Below are positions 8,437-19,988 of a DNA stretch of 64,000 nt, in pieces. The DNA is from an uncultured Lachnospiraceae bacterium. Its GTDB lineage: Bacteria; Bacillota; Clostridia; Lachnospirales; Lachnospiraceae. The position numbers and the translations under genes were made by a program. Each line of letters starts with the position of its first letter. The first letter of the stretch is position 1. The notes below the pieces were generated by a model. It made no database searches. It saw only the letters and a program-made list of their open reading frames with translations, and was not told the DNA's origin. The stretch covers positions 53,463 to 117,462 of the forward strand of contig CAMWFQ010000016.1 in assembly GCA_947173495.1 (NCBI GenBank), read 5' to 3'.

Positions 8437-10464
8437 GTGGAAATGAAGACAGATTATTTGATGCATGGCGGCGACTATAATCCGGAGCAATGGCTTTCAA
8501 TGCCGGAGGTCCTGGAGACAGACATTGAGCGCTTTGTGGAAGCAAAGATCAATACGGTGACGCTGGGAGTGTTCTCCTGGTCAAAGCTGGAGCCCCGGGA
8601 GGGAGAATTTGATTTCGAATGGCTGGAAAAGATCATTGACAGGCTCTATGAGAATGGAATCACGGTGATTCTGGCAACTCCGTCAGGAGCCCGGCCCCAC
8701 TGGATGGCTGACAAATACCCGGAGGTGCTGAGGGTAAATGAGACGCGGCAGCGGATGTTGTTCGGCGGCAGGCACAATCACTGCCTGACCTCCCCTGTCT
8801 ACAGAGAAAAGGTAAAAAGGATTGATACAGAGCTGGCAAAGCGTTTTGCCCCGCATCCGGCGGTCAGAATGTGGCATATTTCCAATGAATTCAGCGGACA
8901 ATGCCACTGCAGCCTTTGCCAGGAAGCCTTCCGGGACTGGCTGAAAAAGAGATATAAGACGATCGAAGAGCTGAATGACCGGTGGTGCACCACATTCTGG
9001 AGCCATATTTATGACAGCTTTGAGCAGGTGGAAAGTCCTTCTTTGCTGGGAGAAACTTCTATCATGGGGCTGAATCTTGACTGGAGACGATTTGTATCCG
9101 ATCAGACCATTGACTTTATGGAGCAGGAGATCCTTGCACTGAGAGAAGCAGGGATCAGCCAGCCGGTGACCACCAATCTGATGTACCGCTTTGATGGAAT
9201 TGATTACTTCCGTCTGGCGGAGAAGGTGGATCTGGTTTCCTGGGACAACTATCCGTTGTGGGGACAGAAAGAGGACTGGGAGAAGGCCCGGGAGACGGCG
9301 TTCTGGCATGATGTGATACGCAGCTTAAAGAAACAGCCGTTTTTGATGATGGAATCTTCGCCGGGTTCTACCAACTGGCAGAAGGTGAGCAAGCTGAAAA
9401 AGCCGGGAATGCTGGAAGCAACTTCCTTTCAGAGCATTGCCCACGGAGCGGATGGCGCCATGTATTTTCAGATGCGTAAGGGACGCGGAGGGGAAGAGAA
9501 GCTGCACGGCGCCGTGCTGGATCATTATGACGGAAATGATACCAGAACGTTCCGGGATGTGTGCAGGACAGGTGAAATGCTTGCGGCCCTTGGAGAGGCG
9601 GCAGGAAGCCGGACACAGGCGGAGGCGGCAGTGCTCTATGACTGGGAGAACTGCTGGGCGCTGGAGGAATCAAGGGGACCGCGGAATCAGGATCTGCATG
9701 CGAGAGAAAGCATTGAAAAGTCCTACCGGGCATTGCGCAGGCTTGGCCATAATGTGGATGTGATCGATCAGAGCTGCGATCTTTCCCCCTATCGGTTTGT
9801 AGCGGGGCCCATGCAGTACCTGTTCCATGAGGGGTTTGCCGAAAAGATCAGAGCGTATGTGGAAAGAGGCGGCATTTTTGTGATGACTTACTGGTCCGGA
9901 GTGGCGGATGAAAATGACCGCTGCTTTTTGGGAGGAACACCCCATGGACTGATGGATGTGTTCGGTCTGCGCAGCGAGGAAATAGACGGACTCTATGACT
10001 GGGAGGAAAACAGGATCTGTCAGGGCGGAGAAAGGCTTGCCGGGATGAGAGAGAGTTATGTCTGTAAATATCTGTGCCAGCTGGTAAAACCCATGGGCGC
10101 ACAGACGCTCATGGTGTATGGCAGCGATTTCTATGCGGGAGAGCCCGCCCTTCTGAAAAACCATTTTGGAGAAGGGGACGCATACTATGTCTGCGCAGAT
10201 GCAGAGCAGGCATTCTATGATGATCTGTACCGGAAGATTCTCGCAGAAGCGGGGATCCGGAGCGCGTTCACAGGAGAAATACCGGATGGCGTGGAAGTGA
10301 CCGTCAGGAAAGGAGAAGAGGCGGAGTATCTTTTCCTGCAGAATTTCGGACGGGAAACAGCCATGATCAGCCTTCCCGAGGGCGAAGTCCTTTTCGGAGA
10401 CAGAGAAGGAAAACTGGAACCCCTGGGAAATATTGTGGTGAAAATAAAGAAGAAACAGGGATGA
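8437..10464 (+). CDS. GH42 beta-galactosidase
   Basis: The 675-residue protein has the GH42 architecture: an N-terminal TIM barrel opening with the HGGDYNPEQW signature, a trimerisation domain and a short C-terminal beta domain. The acid/base is E151 in WHISNEFSG and the nucleophile is E306 in FLMMESSPG. The metal-site cysteines typical of many GH42 enzymes are present in a CHCSLC cluster just after the acid/base. The enzyme is cytoplasmic and would hydrolyse terminal beta-galactosides taken up as oligosaccharides. The GTG start at 8437 is chosen because AGGAGG at 8423-8428 has 8-base spacing; the ATG at 8443 is too far. The gene runs tail to tail with the AraC regulator. Confidence 0.95.
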   Translation: MEMKTDYLMHGGDYNPEQWLSMPEVLETDIERFVEAKINTVTLGVFSWSKLEPREGEFDFEWLEKIIDRLYENGITVILATPSGARPHWMADKYPEVLRVNETRQRMLFGGRHNHCLTSPVYREKVKRIDTELAKRFAPHPAVRMWHISNEFSGQCHCSLCQEAFRDWLKKRYKTIEELNDRWCTTFWSHIYDSFEQVESPSLLGETSIMGLNLDWRRFVSDQTIDFMEQEILALREAGISQPVTTNLMYRFDGIDYFRLAEKVDLVSWDNYPLWGQKEDWEKARETAFWHDVIRSLKKQPFLMMESSPGSTNWQKVSKLKKPGMLEATSFQSIAHGADGAMYFQMRKGRGGEEKLHGAVLDHYDGNDTRTFRDVCRTGEMLAALGEAAGSRTQAEAAVLYDWENCWALEESRGPRNQDLHARESIEKSYRALRRLGHNVDVIDQSCDLSPYRFVAGPMQYLFHEGFAEKIRAYVERGGIFVMTYWSGVADENDRCFLGGTPHGLMDVFGLRSEEIDGLYDWEENRICQGGERLAGMRESYVCKYLCQLVKPMGAQTLMVYGSDFYAGEPALLKNHFGEGDAYYVCADAEQAFYDDLYRKILAEAGIRSAFTGEIPDGVEVTVRKGEEAEYLFLQNFGRETAMISLPEGEVLFGDREGKLEPLGNIVVKIKKKQG

Positions 10465-10536
10465 AAAACAAGCGGTGCTACGTGTCACGAGCGGCTTATT
10501 CCTGCGGGCAGCGAGCTTTAACGGTAAGAAGAGGGA

Positions 10537-11376
10537 TCACTCCTTCCGGTATCCGGAGGGAGAATGCCCTGTCTGCTTCCGGAAGATCCGGCTGAAATAC
10601 AGAGGATTTTCATATCCCACAAGACCGCTGATCTCCTGAATGGTGTAGTTGGTATTTTTGAGAAGCTCTTTCGCCTTATTAATCCGGATGGAAGTGAGAT
10701 ATTGCATAGGCGTTATGCCCATATAGCGTTTAAAACAGCGGATAAACCAGCACACACTCATGTGCTGGTTTTTTGCGTATTCTTCAATACTGATCTCCTG
10801 TGAAAAGGATTCATTAAAATAATGGACGATAGCCTGCATCTGCTTCTGATTGAAATATCTGTCAGCGGAAGCTTCCAGCAGGTTACGCTTGATTTCAACA
10901 AAAAGCTGATTGAGATACAGACATAAATATTCTTCAAAGCAGGGACGTTTCAGCTGCAGCTCTAAAATGATCTGGCGGAAAAGTTCCGGATAAGCGGGAG
11001 AAACGCCGCAATCAAGGATATGCTCCTGTGAAAATCCGATTTTGTCCAGAAGAAGAGATGACTCGGATCCGGAAAAATGTACCCAGCAGACCTCCGGATT
11101 GTCCTTTGCATAATAATGGTAATACTGATCCTCCCCCGGGCGGTACAGAACCATACAGCCTGCTTTTACTTCCTGCTTTTGTCCGTCAATGTGAAAGAAG
11201 GCTCTTCCTTTGGAAATGTACAAAAGCTGATAATCCCGGCGGCCGCCGGGTCTGGTGGTGGACATAGAGGGACGGTGCAGAAGACGGTAAATGCCGCAGC
11301 CACTGACGGCAAGGGGATGTTCCGAATCTACAATTTCATTGTCAGCCTCGATCAGATAACCGGTATAGGAATACAT
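10537..11376 (-). CDS. AraC-family transcriptional regulator (cupin sensor domain)
   Basis: An N-terminal AraC-type cupin sensor (HIDGQ...VLYRPGEDQYYHYY) is followed by a C-terminal double helix-turn-helix domain of about 100 residues ending GYENPLYFSRIFRKQTGHSPSGYR, the classic AraC signature. It is transcribed away from the GH2 beta-galactosidase gene and likely activates it, possibly with the GH42 gene it converges on. The longest frame starts at 11430, but that ATG lies between a good -35 and -10 (TTGGAC, 18 bases, TACAAT), so transcripts from that promoter could not contain it. The ATG at 11376 (280-residue product) is preferred, with a loosely spaced AAAGGA upstream. Confidence 0.9.
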   Translation of the reverse strand: MYSYTGYLIEADNEIVDSEHPLAVSGCGIYRLLHRPSMSTTRPGGRRDYQLLYISKGRAFFHIDGQKQEVKAGCMVLYRPGEDQYYHYYAKDNPEVCWVHFSGSESSLLLDKIGFSQEHILDCGVSPAYPELFRQIILELQLKRPCFEEYLCLYLNQLFVEIKRNLLEASADRYFNQKQMQAIVHYFNESFSQEISIEEYAKNQHMSVCWFIRCFKRYMGITPMQYLTSIRINKAKELLKNTNYTIQEISGLVGYENPLYFSRIFRKQTGHSPSGYRKE

Positions 11377-11411
11377 GGCAGCGTTTTTTATCCTTTCTGT
11401 TTGTTTTGTTG

Positions 11412-11441
11412 ATTGTATCATTTTGTGCATGTTTTGTCCAA
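11412..11441 (-). promoter_or_regulatory. Predicted promoter of the AraC regulator
   Basis: On the minus strand TTGGAC (11441-11436) and TACAAT (11417-11412) are 18 bases apart. The predicted transcript starts near 11405, which places the usable start codon at 11376. Confidence 0.5.
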
Positions 11442-11450
11442 TACAGGATA

Positions 11451-11479
11451 TGGTATTTATCCGATTATCTTTTTATAAT
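11451..11479 (+). promoter_or_regulatory. Weak predicted promoter of the GH2 beta-galactosidase gene
   Basis: A perfect TATAAT lies at 11474-11479 but the -35 position (TGGTAT, 11451-11456) is poor. That combination fits a promoter dependent on an activator such as the divergently encoded AraC protein; the activator link is inference. Confidence 0.4.
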
Positions 11480-11521
11480 AGGAATCATATTCATTCGAAA
11501 CCGCAACAGAAAACAGACTGA

Positions 11522-14593
<3,072 letters not shown>

Positions 14594-14623
14594 CGGGATT
14601 TTTAGCAGGATTCTTATTAACAT

Positions 14624-14657
14624 ACGGGCAGTCCGCAAAGCGTGCTGCCCGTTGTTT
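14624..14657 (+). terminator. Intrinsic terminator after the GH2 gene
   Basis: ACGGGCAG (14624-14631) pairs with CTGCCCGT (14645-14652), followed by the T-rich TGTTT. It is directly continued by structured element copy A. Confidence 0.75.
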
Positions 14658-14745
14658 ATGCGCAGCCCCATGCAGAGGAAGTATGCCGCTAAAGCGGCGC
14701 ATGGGGCGCGCGGCGAGTAGGGAGAAAATTACGTATATCTCTGGG
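14655..14745 (+). repeat. Terminator-adjacent hairpin element, copy A
   Basis: GCCCCATGC (14665-14673) pairs with GCATGGGGC (14699-14707). The 5' side then carries an unpaired AGAGGAAGTAT, followed by an inner hairpin GCCGC-TAAA-GCGGC (14685-14698). An outer GCGC clamp flanks a single unpaired A. The first 60 or so bases are nearly identical to copy B at 31101 and share fold but not stem sequence with copies C and D. The following second hairpin is degenerate here. The 430-base gap 14594-15023 contains only this element, the terminator and the leader described next. Confidence 0.8.
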
Positions 14746-14887
14746 ATTGACATCTGTGCCAGCTGTACGATACGCACTTAACAGAATAAAAAGATTGTTC
14801 ATTGATATAAATTAAATCACTCTGTTTGCCCGGCGTTGTCAAGTGTTTTTATGTGAGGGATTTTGACGGGGAACTTTGAAAAGAAAA

Positions 14888-14916
14888 TTGACGCAGATAA
14901 TTTTAGATGTTAGAAT
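14888..14916 (+). promoter_or_regulatory. Predicted sigma-A promoter of the transglutaminase operon
   Basis: TTGACG (14888-14893) and TAGAAT (14911-14916) are exactly 17 bases apart. Transcription would start near 14923, just before the structured leader. Confidence 0.65.
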
Positions 14917-14931
14917 AAATAATATATGGAC

Positions 14932-14997
14932 AAAACATTTCACTTGCAAGGGGCAAGAGGTAGCATGCATCCTGGCATGTGAAATGTTTTTTATTTT
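14932..14997 (+). promoter_or_regulatory. Three-way-junction leader ending in a terminator (candidate attenuator or riboswitch)
   Basis: An outer 12-base stem (14932-14943 with 14979-14990) encloses two hairpins: CTTGC-AAGGG-GCAAG (14943-14957) and CATGC-ATCCTG-GCATG (14964-14979), joined by AGGTAG. The two loops can pair over three bases (AGG with CCT). The outer stem runs straight into TTTTTTATTTT, so closing it should terminate transcription. It lies after the promoter at 14888 and about 27 bases before the start codon, which suits attenuation. It matches no riboswitch class that I recognise; a plain terminator or a short RNA gene are the alternatives. Confidence 0.55.
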
Positions 14998-15023
14998 AAG
15001 GGAAAGAAACGAGGTAGAAGAAG

Positions 15024-17672
15024 GTGGAAGGAATCGTATCGATTCATGCACAGCAGTATGCAGAAGACAAGTACGAAAAAATGTTGCCGCTGCTGGGGAT
15101 GAGAAGAGCAGAAATCACTGCATGTATGGAAGGCCTCACCGGGGATGAGAGGATTCTTATGGAATTCCTGTACGGAACCATGCCCATATGTGACGCCGCA
15201 GACTATGAGCCTCAGCTCCTGTATGCGTATGTGAGGCATGCGCTTTTTCTGAGAAGGCAGAAGAAATGGACCCGGGAGCTTCCGGAGGAAGTTTTTTTGA
15301 ACTATGTACTTTATTACAGGGTCAATAATGAAAACATTACGGACTGCAGGGGGTGGTTCTATGAGATGCTCTGGCCTCTGGTGGAAAATCTTTCAGAGGA
15401 AGAGGCGGTGAAAGAAGTCAACTATTGGTGTGCACGGCAGGCATCCTATACGTCGGCTGACCCCCGCACGCTCAGCCCGGCAGGAGTATTCAAAAGTGGA
15501 AGCGGACGATGTGGGGAGGAATCCACATTCCTGGTAACGGCCCTGCGCAGTATTGGTATTGCGGCCCGCCAGGTTTATACGCCCATTTGGGCTCATTGTG
15601 ATGACAATCACGCCTGGGTGGAAGCCTGGGTGGATGGCGGATGGCGTTTCCTGGGAGCCTGCGAGCCGGAGGAAGTGTTGAATAAGGGCTGGTTCACCAA
15701 TGCGTCCTCCCGCGCGATGATGATACATACCCGTGTATTCTCCGATTACCAGAGCGGCAAAGCAGAGCAAAGAGAAGAACTCACAGAGCGGGATGGAGCA
15801 GCTTATTTTTATAATGACACGCCATCCTATGCACTGACAAGCCCGTTAAAAGTCAGAGTCAGGGATGAAGCGGGCAGCCCGGCGGTTCATGCCAGGGTAT
15901 CCTTTGAACTGTTAAATGCCGCCGCCTATTATCCGGTATCTGTGCTCTATACGGATCAAAAGGGTGAAGTAAGCCTGAACATGGGACTGGGAAGTGTGTG
16001 TCTTGTGGTTTCCTGGAAAAACTGTTTCTGTGAGAGACTGGTGGAGAACCGGGAGAATACCACTGTGGAAGTGGTGATGCGTGAAGGAGAATGGGAAGAG
16101 TCGCTGAAGAGGCAGGAGCAGGAGTGGCAGTATCTGGAGCATATAGCGCCCAGGGATTATCCTATGCACCCGGTGAAGCTGACCGCACAGCAGAAAGAGA
16201 CAGGACGAAAGAAAAAATACGAGGCGGAGCAGCGGCGCAGAGAGAAGCTGGATGGTTTCGCCCGGGCGGAGCAGTGTAAGAGATATCCTGAAGCAGAGGA
16301 GATACTCGAGCTTTCTTATGGAAATTATCCTGAAATCTGCCGCTTTCTGGAGGAGCATCCGGGCAGAGAGGCACGGGAGTTTTTATCGGTGCTTTCAAAA
16401 AAGGATTACCGGGATATTCATGCGGATCTTTTGGGAGAGCATTTTGATTATGGACGGGAGGTAAAAGAATATTCTTATGGAGCGTATCTTCAGGATGAGG
16501 AGGATCCCTGGAAGCTGTTTCTCAACTATGTATGGAATCCGAGAATTCAGCATGAAATGATTACACCCTACCGTTCCTTTCTTACAGATGCTTTGAGCGC
16601 CGGGGAAAAGGAGGACTTCTGCCGGGAACCCGCGCATATATGGAAGTGGATCCGGGAAAGGGTTACCTGTCTGGATGAGAAAAATTATCATCCGGTGATC
16701 ACATCCCCCGCAGGCGTTCTGCGCGTTCTGCAGGGGTCTGAGAAGGCGCAGAAAATTTTGTTTGTGGCGATTTGTCGTACCCTTGGAATTCCGGCACGGC
16801 TGAACCCGGTGAGCTATGAAGCGGAGTATTACCGGGATCATAGATTTCATGATGTTTCTTCTGCAAAACAGGAAGAAAAGATGGTACTCCTCAAACTGAA
16901 AAGCCAGGAGCAGCCGGAGTATCATGCTTCATGGACGATTGGAAGGCTGATCAGAGACACAGAGAGGAAAGAAGAGGATGCCCGGTGCAGATTTGAGACG
17001 CTTGATCTCAGAGGAAGGGAATTCTGTGACGGCCAGCTTATGCTTACGCTTCCGGAAGGAATCTATCGCCTGATCACCACGGTAAGGCTTCCGAATGGAA
17101 ACCAGCTGGAGGCAAGACGGGTGGTGGACACCACGGCATTTACACCAGGAGAGTCCGGCATGCCGGAACAGACCATGGAACTGGTGATCCGCAAACCAAG
17201 GCTGGATCAGATGCTGGAGAAGCTGGCGCTGGATCATTTCACATTGCGCAGGGAGGATGGAAGCGAGGCGGAAGCCGCGGACATTCTGGAAGGACGCATT
17301 ACCATGCTGGCCTTCTTGGAAGAGGGAATGGAGCCTACCGAGCATTTCCTGAATGAACTTATGGAGCGCAGGGAAGAGATCGGACAGAGCGGCCTCAAGC
17401 TGGTCTTTGTGGTAACAGGCAGGCAGGCGTATGACAATCCGACCTTTGCCGCGGCATTAAGAGAGGTGCCGGCTGAAGTATATTATGACGATTTTACAGA
17501 GCTTCCGGAGATTTTGGCCAGAAGAATGTATACCGATCCGGAGAGGCTTCCTCTGGTTGCCCTGATCAGTCCGGATATGACGGGAAGATACGCCAGCAGC
17601 GGATACAATGTGGGCAGCGTGGGACTGATGCTCCGGATTGCAAAGATGCTGACAGAGGAGGAGGAAAACTGA
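15024..17672 (+). CDS. Transglutaminase-like protein with a degenerate second core and a thioredoxin-like C-terminus
   Basis: This 882-residue cytoplasmic protein has an N-terminal transglutaminase-like core with C163 in GRCGEES and H196 in DNHAWVEAW. A second stretch near residues 565-600 (GSEKAQKILFVAICRTLGIPAR) parallels the first core (GRCGEESTFLVTALRSIGIAAR) but has lost the cysteine. The last 170 or so residues resemble a thioredoxin-like domain (HFTLRREDGSE opening and a LVALISPDMTG strand) without a CxxC pair. A carboxypeptidase-regulatory-like beta domain lies between, near 270-340. Proteins of this type may be proteases or peptide-modifying enzymes; the reaction is unknown. The GTG start has GAGG 9 bases upstream. 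It overlaps the M17 peptidase gene by one base (TGATG), so the two are translationally coupled and probably act on the same peptides. Confidence 0.8.
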   Translation: MEGIVSIHAQQYAEDKYEKMLPLLGMRRAEITACMEGLTGDERILMEFLYGTMPICDAADYEPQLLYAYVRHALFLRRQKKWTRELPEEVFLNYVLYYRVNNENITDCRGWFYEMLWPLVENLSEEEAVKEVNYWCARQASYTSADPRTLSPAGVFKSGSGRCGEESTFLVTALRSIGIAARQVYTPIWAHCDDNHAWVEAWVDGGWRFLGACEPEEVLNKGWFTNASSRAMMIHTRVFSDYQSGKAEQREELTERDGAAYFYNDTPSYALTSPLKVRVRDEAGSPAVHARVSFELLNAAAYYPVSVLYTDQKGEVSLNMGLGSVCLVVSWKNCFCERLVENRENTTVEVVMREGEWEESLKRQEQEWQYLEHIAPRDYPMHPVKLTAQQKETGRKKKYEAEQRRREKLDGFARAEQCKRYPEAEEILELSYGNYPEICRFLEEHPGREAREFLSVLSKKDYRDIHADLLGEHFDYGREVKEYSYGAYLQDEEDPWKLFLNYVWNPRIQHEMITPYRSFLTDALSAGEKEDFCREPAHIWKWIRERVTCLDEKNYHPVITSPAGVLRVLQGSEKAQKILFVAICRTLGIPARLNPVSYEAEYYRDHRFHDVSSAKQEEKMVLLKLKSQEQPEYHASWTIGRLIRDTERKEEDARCRFETLDLRGREFCDGQLMLTLPEGIYRLITTVRLPNGNQLEARRVVDTTAFTPGESGMPEQTMELVIRKPRLDQMLEKLALDHFTLRREDGSEAEAADILEGRITMLAFLEEGMEPTEHFLNELMERREEIGQSGLKLVFVVTGRQAYDNPTFAAALREVPAEVYYDDFTELPEILARRMYTDPERLPLVALISPDMTGRYASSGYNVGSVGLMLRIAKMLTEEEEN

Positions 17673-19120
17673 TGCTTGGGGTTGAAGATTTATTGATAAC
17701 AGAGGAAGACGCGCAGGAGGGAATGCAGGTCATATTTGTAAAGGAAGGAGAGCAGAAGGCGCTGCTGGAGGAAGAGAATGCCGTGCTTTTTTCAGGTTCC
17801 TGGCTGGAGCGCGCGTTCCTGCCGGTGGATGGACACCCGACGCTGCTGATCGGTCTGGGAAAGAAGCCGCTTGATATCTTTAAGGTAAAAGAGGCATGTG
17901 CCAGCGCTGCAAAAGCATGGACAGAAAAAGGGATCAGAAGTGTCCGTCTGGATGCCTCTGTGTTTATACAGGAACAGGGAATAGAGACGCTTCGGGATAT
18001 GGCGGAGGGAGCGCTTCTGGGGACCTATCAACTGCCCTGCTTTGGAGAAAAGGAAAAAGAGCAGAAAGCAAAAGAAAGATGCAGGATTGGCGTTTCGGGA
18101 ATTTCAGAAGAATATCGGCAGCAGGCCGAAACACTTCTGAAAGAAGGCTCTGTTCTGGCGGCCGGTGTGGATTTTGCGAGAGACATGGTGAATATGCCTG
18201 GAAATTTTCTGCGGCCTGCGGATTTTGCAGAGAAGATCTGTGGGTTTTTAAAGGATCTGCCGGTGGAAAGCGTCTGCTATTCCAGAGATCAGCTGAAGGA
18301 GATGGGAATGGAGGCTCTGCTGGCAGTGGGAGATGGAAGCCAGTTCCCGCCCTGTTTGCTGGTGCTGCGCTATCAGGGCGCGCCGGAAAGTCTTCAGACC
18401 ATCGGCCTGATCGGAAAAGGCGTTACCTGTGATACCGGCGGATATTGTCTGAAAGCATCGGCCTCCATGGAAGGGATCAAAGGCGATATGGCGGGGGCCG
18501 GAGCGGTAGCAGGCGCGCTTTATGCACTTGCCAGAAGAGAGACAAAGGCTAATGTGACCGCAGTGATCCCCATGTGTGAAAACAGAATTTCATCAGGGAG
18601 CCTGCTTCCGGGAGATGTGATCTCCTCCTATGCGGGCAAATCCATTGAGGTTCTGAATACAGATGCAGAGGGACGTCTGATTCTGGCGGACGCTATGTCC
18701 TATGCGGTGCGAAAAGAGCATGTGACACAGGTCCTGGATATCGCCACACTTACCGGGGCGGTTGCAACGATGTTCGGCTTCACGGTAGGAGGCGTGCTCT
18801 GCGATGATGAGAACTGGTACCGGGAGTTTGAAAGGGCCGGCAGAACTTCCGGAGAAAGATACGCCAGAATTCCTTTTTATGAGGAACATGAAGAAATGAT
18901 CAAAAGCAGACTGGCGGATGTAAGAAATACCAGCAAAGGGGGCTGCGGAACCATCACAGCGGGACTCTTTATAAGAGAATTTGCGGAAAACAAGCCCTGG
19001 CTGCACCTGGACATTGCCGGGACCGCCTGGGTGAGCGACCCTGCGTTCGCCTTCCAGAGCCCGGGAGCCACCGGAGCAGGCGTAACCACCCTCTACCATC
19101 TCTGTACAAAAACAACATAA
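17672..19120 (+). CDS. pepA: M17-family leucyl aminopeptidase
   Basis: The 482-residue protein has the M17 fold: a poorly conserved N-terminal domain and a C-terminal catalytic domain with two metal ions. Expected ligands are seen: K249 and D254 in GKGVTCDTGG, D272 in KGDMAGAG, and D331 and E333 in NTDAEGRLILADA, with R335 as the catalytic arginine. The signature before the second lysine (YCLK) differs slightly from the usual ISLKP. It removes N-terminal residues from cytoplasmic peptides. Start ATG overlaps the stop of the transglutaminase-like gene by one base. Confidence 0.93.
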   Translation: MLGVEDLLITEEDAQEGMQVIFVKEGEQKALLEEENAVLFSGSWLERAFLPVDGHPTLLIGLGKKPLDIFKVKEACASAAKAWTEKGIRSVRLDASVFIQEQGIETLRDMAEGALLGTYQLPCFGEKEKEQKAKERCRIGVSGISEEYRQQAETLLKEGSVLAAGVDFARDMVNMPGNFLRPADFAEKICGFLKDLPVESVCYSRDQLKEMGMEALLAVGDGSQFPPCLLVLRYQGAPESLQTIGLIGKGVTCDTGGYCLKASASMEGIKGDMAGAGAVAGALYALARRETKANVTAVIPMCENRISSGSLLPGDVISSYAGKSIEVLNTDAEGRLILADAMSYAVRKEHVTQVLDIATLTGAVATMFGFTVGGVLCDDENWYREFERAGRTSGERYARIPFYEEHEEMIKSRLADVRNTSKGGCGTITAGLFIREFAENKPWLHLDIAGTAWVSDPAFAFQSPGATGAGVTTLYHLCTKTT

Positions 19121-19149
19121 ACCCAAATCAGCATGCACCCGAAGATACC

Positions 19150-19188
19150 GGAACGATTTTAAGACGCGGAGCGTCTGAAAACCGTTCC
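19150..19188 (+). other. Intergenic two-part hairpin between pepA and cutC
   Basis: GGAACG (19150-19155) pairs with CGTTCC (19183-19188) around an inner stem AGACGC-GGA-GCGTCT (19162-19176), with A/T-rich internal loops. No T-tract follows, so it looks more like an mRNA-processing or stabilising structure than a terminator. Confidence 0.5.
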
Positions 19189-19239
19189 AGCTGCAGGGCA
19201 TGGAGGATATATGCGGAACTGGAATAGGAGCATTATACG

Positions 19240-19986
19240 ATGAAGAATTTTATTTTGGAAGCATGTGTGGATTCGGTGGAATCTGCACTGGCAGCCGCCA
19301 GAGGCGGCGCGACCAGGCTGGAACTGTGCGGAAATCTGATTATTGGAGGAACCACGCCCAGCCCCTGCCTGTTTCAGCAGATACGCAGGCACACGGATAT
19401 TCCCATTCATGTATTGATCAGACCGCGTTTTGGAGACTTCTGCTATACCGATGAGGAGTTTGCCATTATTAAGGGAGAAGTGGAAACCTTCCGCAAGCTG
19501 GGAGCGCAGGGAGCGGTGATCGGTATTCTTACGCCGGAGGGAGAACTGGATGTGGAAAGGCTGGGAATTCTGTGCAGGCAGGCGGAAGGAATGTCTCTCA
19601 CACTGCACCGAGCCTTTGATGTGTGCAGGGATCCCTACCGGGCGTTGGAGCAGGCTGTTGAGCTGGGATTCCGAACCATACTCACCTCAGGACAGCAAAA
19701 CAGTGCGCGGAAAGGGGCGGAGCTTCTCAAAGAGCTGGTGGCTTTGGGAGGAGAGAGGATTACGATTCAGGCGGGAAGCGGCATAAACGCAGAAGCCATT
19801 AAAGAACTGTATCCTCTGACGGGAGCCAGAGCTTATCATATGTCGGGAAAGATGGTTCTGGAGAGTCCTATGCGCTATCGGAAAGAAGGCGTGAGTATGG
19901 GGATCGGCAGTGTCAGTGAATATGAAATATGGCGTACAGAGGAAGAAGCGATCCGTAAAGCGTGTGTGGTTCTGGAAGGACTTTAG
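19240..19986 (+). CDS. cutC: CutC family protein (copper homeostasis)
   Basis: The 248-residue protein is a full-length CutC TIM-barrel: the opening LEACVDSVESALAAARGGA, RLELCGNL, the HVLIRPRFGDFCY strand and the LHRAFDV and LTSGQ motifs are all present. CutC has been linked to copper tolerance, but its biochemical role is not settled. The start follows a GGAGC-type ribosome binding site. The next gene begins 3 bases after the stop, so the two are likely co-transcribed, which fits a thiol or metal-stress theme for the pair. Confidence 0.93.
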   Translation: MKNFILEACVDSVESALAAARGGATRLELCGNLIIGGTTPSPCLFQQIRRHTDIPIHVLIRPRFGDFCYTDEEFAIIKGEVETFRKLGAQGAVIGILTPEGELDVERLGILCRQAEGMSLTLHRAFDVCRDPYRALEQAVELGFRTILTSGQQNSARKGAELLKELVALGGERITIQAGSGINAEAIKELYPLTGARAYHMSGKMVLESPMRYRKEGVSMGIGSVSEYEIWRTEEEAIRKACVVLEGL

Positions 19987-19988
19987 AA

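Noticed and set aside
6955..8490. 511-codon minus-strand frame under the surface protein and MBL-fold genes
   Set aside because: It overlaps three well-supported plus-strand genes and lacks a ribosome binding site or any domain.
11377..11430. Extended N-terminus of the AraC regulator from ATG 11430
   Set aside because: The ATG lies between the -35 and -10 of the only good promoter and has no ribosome binding site.
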